A stretch of DNA of 64,000 bases, taken from the NCBI GenBank assembly GCA_015680685.1, contig MNCI01030517.1, positions 514,034-578,033 of the forward strand, in the 5' to 3' direction. Within the stretch, counting starts at the first letter, position 1, and every line of letters starts with the position of its first letter. Shown piece by piece: positions 58,740-64,000 of the stretch. The translations under genes and the position numbers were made by a program. The notes below the pieces were generated by a model that was not told the origin of the DNA, did no database searches, and saw only the letters and a program-made list of their open reading frames with translations. Source of the stretch: Gnetum montanum (Eukaryota > Streptophyta > Gnetopsida > Gnetales > Gnetaceae).

Positions 58740-60569
58740 GTCTATAGTTTGGTGGCACACTCTCTAGCATAGCTAATGTAGCACACATTGAGGCCTATTT
58801 TACATGATTTTTCTAAGTGGTAGTAGTAGTTTCATGAAACGTTTTTTAAGTTTCCTACTATGCTCTCAGTCTACCTACTACACTCCCTAGTGTAGAACAC
58901 ACTTCCAAGCCCAGTTTGCCCAAGTATCAAGCCAGAAGACGTCAAGGGTTTCTTGGGATGAACAAAATAGTTGGAAAATTTTCTATCTCCTAGGTTGTCA
59001 CACTTTCTATCCTCCTCAGCATACCTAGCTTGATATGTCCCAGTTGCTAGCTCGCCCAAATACTAGGCTAGAGTTTGTCAAAATTACTTAGGATGGCAAA
59101 ACTAGTTCAGAAAATTTTCTATCTTTTGGGTTGCTATGCTCTACTACTCTCCATAGCGTAGCAAGCATGACATAAGTTTAAGTGCCCAATTTCTCCTAAG
59201 TGTTGGATAAGGAATCTTCAAGCTTGCTCAACATGGAAGACATATTCGACATACTTCCTAGCTTCTGAGGCTACCTATCCTACTATGTTGTAGAGCATAG
59301 CCAGCATGCCATGAAGGAAGACTACATATTTCATCAAAATTTGGCTAAGCATCCCTGCTATGCTTCCCAGTGTAGCCAGCATAACTAGTGTGAAAAATCA
59401 AAATTTTGCAAATTTTCACTATGTGTTGTGTTACACTTTAGAGCGTAGCTAGCTTGACACTAGAAATAAGCCTCCAACAACCTCTAAAAGCCTTCAGAAC
59501 TCGACATCGGCCATCGTCCCAACTCTAACATCCCTTTGGTAGCCAAGATCATCAATTTGTATCTCTTTTGCATCCCCCATTGATTCCCAAAATTGTCCCT
59601 ATGCTTGAACCTAGTCGAAAAAGGGGGAAGTCATAGTCCTAGAGTGTAGCCTCTAAGTTGCATTATCTTTGTACTATTTGTAGGTACATTGCAGTCCCTC
59701 AAACTCTAGCACATGCAGTCAGGGTAGTGTGGTCATAGTTCAATAGTCTCTAGGTTCCTATTGTTTTTCTTTAGAGTGTAATACTTTGCTACTCTCATGA
59801 GAGCATAACATATCAATGTAACATGTTAGCATAACCCTATCTATGCTCATGCGATGTGGCATCCATACAACATGTTGTTTGATCTACATTTCATACTAAA
59901 ACTAGTCATACAAATACCCTGATGTTCAGCACTGTAGAGATGGGCAAATCAAAAGAGCATTGAGCATTTTAGCTATCTGAGCATCCCTAAAACTCTCACA
60001 TCTGAGCACTCGAGCTTCACACCTTGACGTCTCCTAGAACATAGTCCACACTTGCATTTGTAGAACACGACAATAGCCAACCTAGTAGATTTAGCCTCCC
60101 TTACAGCCAGTAGCATTACATTCTAGATGTCCTAGAGACTATGACTACATTGCTACATTATCGCATACCATTCTCACCTCCTATCTAGCAAACGTTATGC
60201 TTTCTAGTTTTGGGGTAGTGCATTTCTTTGTTCTCAAGCTCTACTTCATTTCTTTTCTAAGCATTTTTCTTTAATATTAAGTAAAAATATTGCATTTCTC
60301 CATTCTTTAATACATATTTGCATGTTCACGCCATTTTTTTAGGCTAGGACTCTCTGCTATGCTCTTGCTTTCTATCTTGATGTTTGCACATAACACTTTA
60401 TAAACCCTTTTTACAAACAATCATTTGAACACCATGTAAGTCCTTTTCTGATCAACCAGACCATTTAGGACACCTCATTTTCATTTCCCAACATGGCCTT
60501 ACATGGATTTTGGGTTAGGCTGTATGCTCATCAACCTCTCAGTGTTCTAGCCATAGATATTTTTAGATG
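58740..60569 (+). repeat. D 3' LTR, 5' end missing
   Basis: Aligns with the D 5' LTR from about its base 30 on (TCTATAGTTT.. then AGCACACATTGAGGCCTATTTT). The TGAAACACC start and the PPT are gone, array 2 running straight in. The TATA box is decayed to TACAAATA (59909-59916). Ends TTTTTAGATG at about 60569. Confidence 0.7.
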
Positions 60570-60577
60570 TCACATAG

Positions 60578-61779
60578 GATGCTACTAAAGCCCATCTTGG
60601 TTGTCATGGAGCTCATGGGCATTCTCTACTACATGAACAAGCCTATTTTTAACACGCTTGTGCTAAATATGCATGTGGACCATTAGGCAATGTGGTTTCA
60701 GCTAGGGGCATGTGAGTTCCTACCATTCCTTTTACAAAACTTTAGTATGATCATGTGATCACACTTAGTGGTGGAGGCTGCTAGTGCCATCATAGAGACA
60801 TTGCTTCTTGGGGCTAACTAGGACATCTTGAGATTTATGTTCGATGAGCCCACTACTGGTGATGAAGGAGTAAGTGGTTTGAGTAAAGGCCCCGAGGATG
60901 CTTATCCCTTTTCTAGGATATGGCGAATGATAGGGTTTAGTTGCTATAATAAGAGCAACACCCTCTTTGTTACTCTGCACGTGAACACTTTTTTTCAAAA
61001 CCCACCTAGAATGGTCTACTGCATAGGAGGGTAAGTGCTTTTATAGCTTTTGTAGTGTATTTTTACTATTGGTTTATACTAAGTTTGCTAACTACTCATT
61101 CTTGTTGCCAGATTCAAAGCTAACGAGCGAGGCCTACATGATGAGGTAGATGCTCTTGCCTTGACCTAGACTACCTTAGAGGTATTCTTGTTGAGTGAAA
61201 ATGTCTATAAAGTTATGCTCAAGTAGGTGGGATTTGATCTAGGGGCCTACCCTACCTAGTACCTAAGGGCATATGAGTAGTGCAAGACCCAAGGCTAGCT
61301 AGATGAGGAGTTGACTACTAGTAAGCTCAACATGAAGAAGATGCTTGCACCACTACCTCCATCTTGCATGCCATTTATATCATGTAAGCATTTACTGTTT
61401 GGTTCTTATTCTTGCTCATGTGCTCACTGATTTACCTTTACATTGTGTGAACATTGTTTTTTTCACTGTTGCAATTGTAATTTCTTTGGGTGAGGTGATG
61501 GTGGTCACCATAGGTTGCACAAAAGCCATTCTCATCATGAAATGGTGATGTAGAGGGTGCACAACATTGGTTGTATCACCAACCCTCAAATGAACTAAAC
61601 ACTAGGCTCGATTATGTTGGATTGATGGACCTATTCTTGGCCTTTAGCCTAAGAATTTTTGTGGCCAAAATGGTCACGATCATTGACTCCTTTAGTAGTG
61701 ATATTAGGCATTTCATCATCCAAGTATGCGGTGTGAGGGTAGTGCTGGACCTCAGCGAGGCCTTCATTGCTGACCTCTA
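60578..61779 (+). pseudogene. aORF E exons 2-4
   Basis: Continuation of aORF E after element D. Exon 2 is 60578-61030 (acceptor CACATAG|G; LKPILVVMELMGILYYM; ends YCIGG|GTAAGT), 453 nt against 450 in D. Exon 3 is 61112-61383 (acceptor TTGTTGCCAG; ends LPPSCMPFIS, then T|GTAAGC), 272 nt against 273 in D, where one extra T was inferred independently. Exon 4 from about 61475 (GEVMVVTIGCTKAILI; the acceptor AG looks mutated to AA; later GLMDLFLAFSLRIFVAKMVT) is cut at 61779 by LTR G. Several stops (for example in exon 3) show it is dead. Function unknown. Confidence 0.65.
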
Positions 61780-62644
61780 TGAACCAGTGTCGTGTTACTC
61801 ACGTTGTCGAATTTGATAGCGTAGTGTAAGTGGCTACTTGCTACGTTGTGCTACACTACGTAGTGTAGCATAGCATAGCAATTGGTTTTAACTAAAACTC
61901 ATGTTGAAGTTGAAAACGTCTGTTTGAGGCTTGATCATGCTAACAACTGCAACTTTCTCCTTTATCACGGGAAGCCTTTGAACTTGCTGAACTTACATTT
62001 AAAACATTTTTTGCTATTCTTGTATTATGCTATGCTATGCTAGACTATGTAGCATAGCAGCCAACATATCCTACTTTTTGTTCACTTCACCACTTTCTAG
62101 TAAGAAACTTTGCCCAAGGACTTGAGGCCAAACAGGGCAATTAATTTTGGAGGCTAGAGTGCTCGCCAAGTGCAAATTATTTATTGGAATTGCTTGGTAA
62201 ATTGGGCCTTTATGTTTTGCCTTTGCTATATTGTGCTATGCTACGTAGCATAGCATAGTGTAGCACCTTGTTTTACAACAATTCACACTTGATCACTTGA
62301 GCAACTTTCTTTTGGGGCTTGCTACACTACATAGCATAGCGTCGCATACCAAACGTTTTTACTATAAAACTTGCCGAATTGCTTTGGTTATCCCAAACAC
62401 CTTCGACAACTCCTAGCACAGTTTCTAAGTAGATTGATAGCCGAGTAAATTGTCTAGGTGGGTAGGCCAAAGAGTCCATCGAGCTTGTCAACTTTGGAGG
62501 TAGAAAACTTGCTAGATTGGATAGTCTAATCTCAATGCCTATATTTTCCTACCAAACTATCATGAAGCTGCACTTGTGGAAGTCATTACCTAAATTCCAG
62601 GACCTTGGTGAAGCAAGAGGGTCTCGAAATTTTATGATGTTTCA
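61780..62644 (-). repeat. LTR G (3' LTR, minus strand, 865 bp)
   Basis: On the minus strand it starts TGAAACATC right after PPT AAAGGGGGGCTAG and ends GGTTCA, giving TGAA(A/C)C inverted ends. It interrupts exon 4 of aORF E. It is rich in TGCTATGCTA-type words and holds three strong palindromes. The 5' part of element G lies beyond the window. Confidence 0.65.
61849..62255. repeat. Palindrome cluster in LTR G
   Basis: 61849-61870: perfect 22-bp palindrome, arm TGCTACACTAC. 62033-62059: arms TGCTATGCTA/TAGCATAGCA with a 7-base loop. 62234-62255: perfect 22-bp palindrome, arm TGCTATGCTAC. An imperfect fourth lies at about 62320-62343. Confidence 0.85.
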
Positions 62645-62695
62645 CTAGCCCCCCTTTGTCGACATCTAGAGGATCTGCCTAATAGATGTCAACAA
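62645..62695 (-). other. Conserved hairpin and PPT of element G
   Basis: Minus strand: TTTGTTGACATCTA (14 bases), 14-base loop, TAGATGTCGACAAA (one mismatch in the stem), then GGGGGGCTAG and the LTR start. Matches copy A 24611-24662 over about 100 bp. Confidence 0.65.
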
Positions 62696-62699
62696 AGAA

Positions 62700-64000
62700 T
62701 ATGAAACACCATGAAGAACTGGTCACCAACATCTCTCCCTAGTGGTTCCTTAGAAGTTACTTTGTTGTGCTTGGGAGTAACAAGCTAGTTATGAAAGGAA
62801 AGGGGAAAGGGTAGACTTGAAGGAGTAGGTTCAAGAAAAGGTTAAAAGTGAAACTTAGTGGGGTTTCTCATTAGAATGCTTATGAGAAAATTTTTTGCAT
62901 GGTTATCTTTTCTTTTACTAGATTTTGACCTCTCATTGGGATGCTTGAAGAGGGTTGTTGTGCAATAGCTAGTATGTCATTTGGTTTAGGCACATGCTCC
63001 CTTTTTTTGTTTGGTATTTTTTTGCGCTTTCCTTTTACCCTTTAGCCCTATTCATCTAGAAAAAATTTTGTTGTTGTATGATAGGTGTTTGCTCCCTAGG
63101 ATGAGTTGTGTTACATCCATGTGGGGCTTTGACCTTCCTACAGATGCTTCCCATGCAGCGAGTTACATTATGTACATCATGGACTTTGTAGTTGAGCATA
63201 TGAGAGGGATTTACATGCGTTAAGAAAGCTTGTAAAAGAGATGTGAAAAGGGAAATTGGGGGTTTGAGGATTGAGATGACAAAGGTAAAAGGGGAGGGGC
63301 AAGATGTGCACTTCCAAGTAGCTCAGATAATCAGAGTGATCACCTTGGAATGGTGTGATGTCCTATCCTCCCAGTGAAATGCATTTCTGAGTGATGTCAT
63401 CTCGGCCTATACCCTGCAAACACAATAGAAAGTAGACCAAAGAAATGTGACCATGAAGTATAGTTAGGCAAAGATCTTACTTGATTTAGACATTGCTAAA
63501 GTGATAGGCACTATTGCTAAGGTAAGAAATGTTCAGCTATGGTGGCGGTAGGCTGAAGAGGTTGACACTAAGGAGGCTAGGAGTCATGGTGATGTAGGTG
63601 CTTGGGAGTCCCTACCTAAGGAAAATATTATGCAGTTTAGCTATAAGGCAAGATGCCCAATAGCTAAACATCTTTTGGGCCGAGGTGATGGCAGGGGCTG
63701 GAGGGTAACAACTTTGTGGCTAGGCCACAATAGTGCTGGGGCTCTAGCAGTAGGTGCTAACAATGGAAGCTACTACCATGGTGATAGGCTATGGTGGAAG
63801 TAGCTCTGGAAAGTCAACAATATGTCAGATAACATCTCCAGAGGATTAGCAAGATGCCAGGGGGAGTAGCATCACATTTTTTCCAAAGGGTGTTTACTTG
63901 CCATTGTGAACTGTGTTCTGGAACTACAATGCTCCACCACAAGCTGGCACTGTGCACACTTGCTTTCTTGAATGATCATGGATTATGAGTTGGAAGTGTT
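62700..64000 (-). other. Element G internal 3' region
   Basis: By the PPT and LTR position this is the 3' untranslated part of G. The first 60 bp match copy A 24550-24610. I found no coding sequence; ORF 63011-63223 has no support. Confidence 0.45.

Larger units (their letters stand above)
43213..60569 (+). mobile_element. D: near full-length Tat-like element with antisense accessory gene
   Basis: Plus strand, 17.4 kb. Order: 5' LTR, PBS, gag, protease, array 1, antisense accessory gene (minus strand), pol (RT, RNase H, aRNH, integrase), array 2, 3' LTR lacking its first bases and the PPT. It is inserted a few bases before the intron 1 acceptor of aORF E. The flanks TCGGA and TCACA could be a decayed target duplication. 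LTRs are clearly diverged and all frames are broken, so the insertion is old, yet younger than C/E. Confidence 0.8.

Noticed and set aside
62702-62712. TGAAACACCA on the plus strand as an LTR start
   Set aside because: What follows does not match any LTR; the real LTR start is on the minus strand at 62644, next to the PPT.

Overview
The window is a stretch of a large, repeat-rich plant nuclear genome, built almost entirely from decayed, nested LTR retrotransposons of the Ty3/gypsy superclass plus one Helitron remnant. The evidence is retroviral-type gag, protease, RT, RNase H and integrase remnants, plant-type archaeal RNase H (aRNH) domains typical of the Tat lineage, LTR promoters with TATA boxes, polypurine tracts and target-site duplications. 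I found no intact host gene, rRNA, tRNA or CRISPR array. The nesting and very long LTRs would suit a gymnosperm or similarly large genome, but nothing here fixes the species. There are two assembly gaps (10179-10848 and 32989-33109).

Layout. 1-11209: element E1 (+), a Ty3/gypsy element with end of 5' LTR, PBS, gag, protease, an aRNH placed BEFORE the RT, RT, RNase H, integrase, and the end of the 3' LTR. 11210-16195: internal tail and 3' LTR of a second family, called here TGATGAG after its LTR ends. 16990-30440: two copies (A, B) of a long-LTR Tat-like family joined head to tail as LTR-internal-LTR-internal. A lacks pol and the accessory gene; B carries a 1335-bp internally deleted TGATGAG element with a perfect TAGTC target duplication. 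30441-34115: AT-rich DNA with a Helitron Rep-type remnant. 34643-36520: an LTR with PBS (F) and a 320-bp tandem duplication. 36500-37690: a 3' half of an accessory gene (H). 37735-64000: a Tat-like element on the minus strand (C/E), interrupted by another Tat-like element, D (+, 43213-60569), and by element G (-, LTR 61780-62644).

The most interesting result is an accessory gene (aORF) carried by this Tat-like family. In both D and C/E it lies between gag-pro and pol, on the strand opposite to them (in C/E the gag-pro end is outside the window). Both copies have a TATA box about 125-165 bp before the start, a first exon of exactly 119 nt, a second of 450/453 nt, a third of 273/272 nt, then a long fourth. 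The GT-AG boundaries and phases (2, 2, 1) agree. Because D sits inside intron 1 of the C/E copy, the two copies are physically independent. The product is unrecognised.

The same family also shows a conserved splice-acceptor-like site just before pol in three copies (as in the intron of Ogre elements), a conserved GTAAG donor-like site just after pol, diverged tandem arrays on both sides of pol, and a conserved hairpin just before the polypurine tract. All coding regions carry stops and frameshifts; everything here looks inactive.
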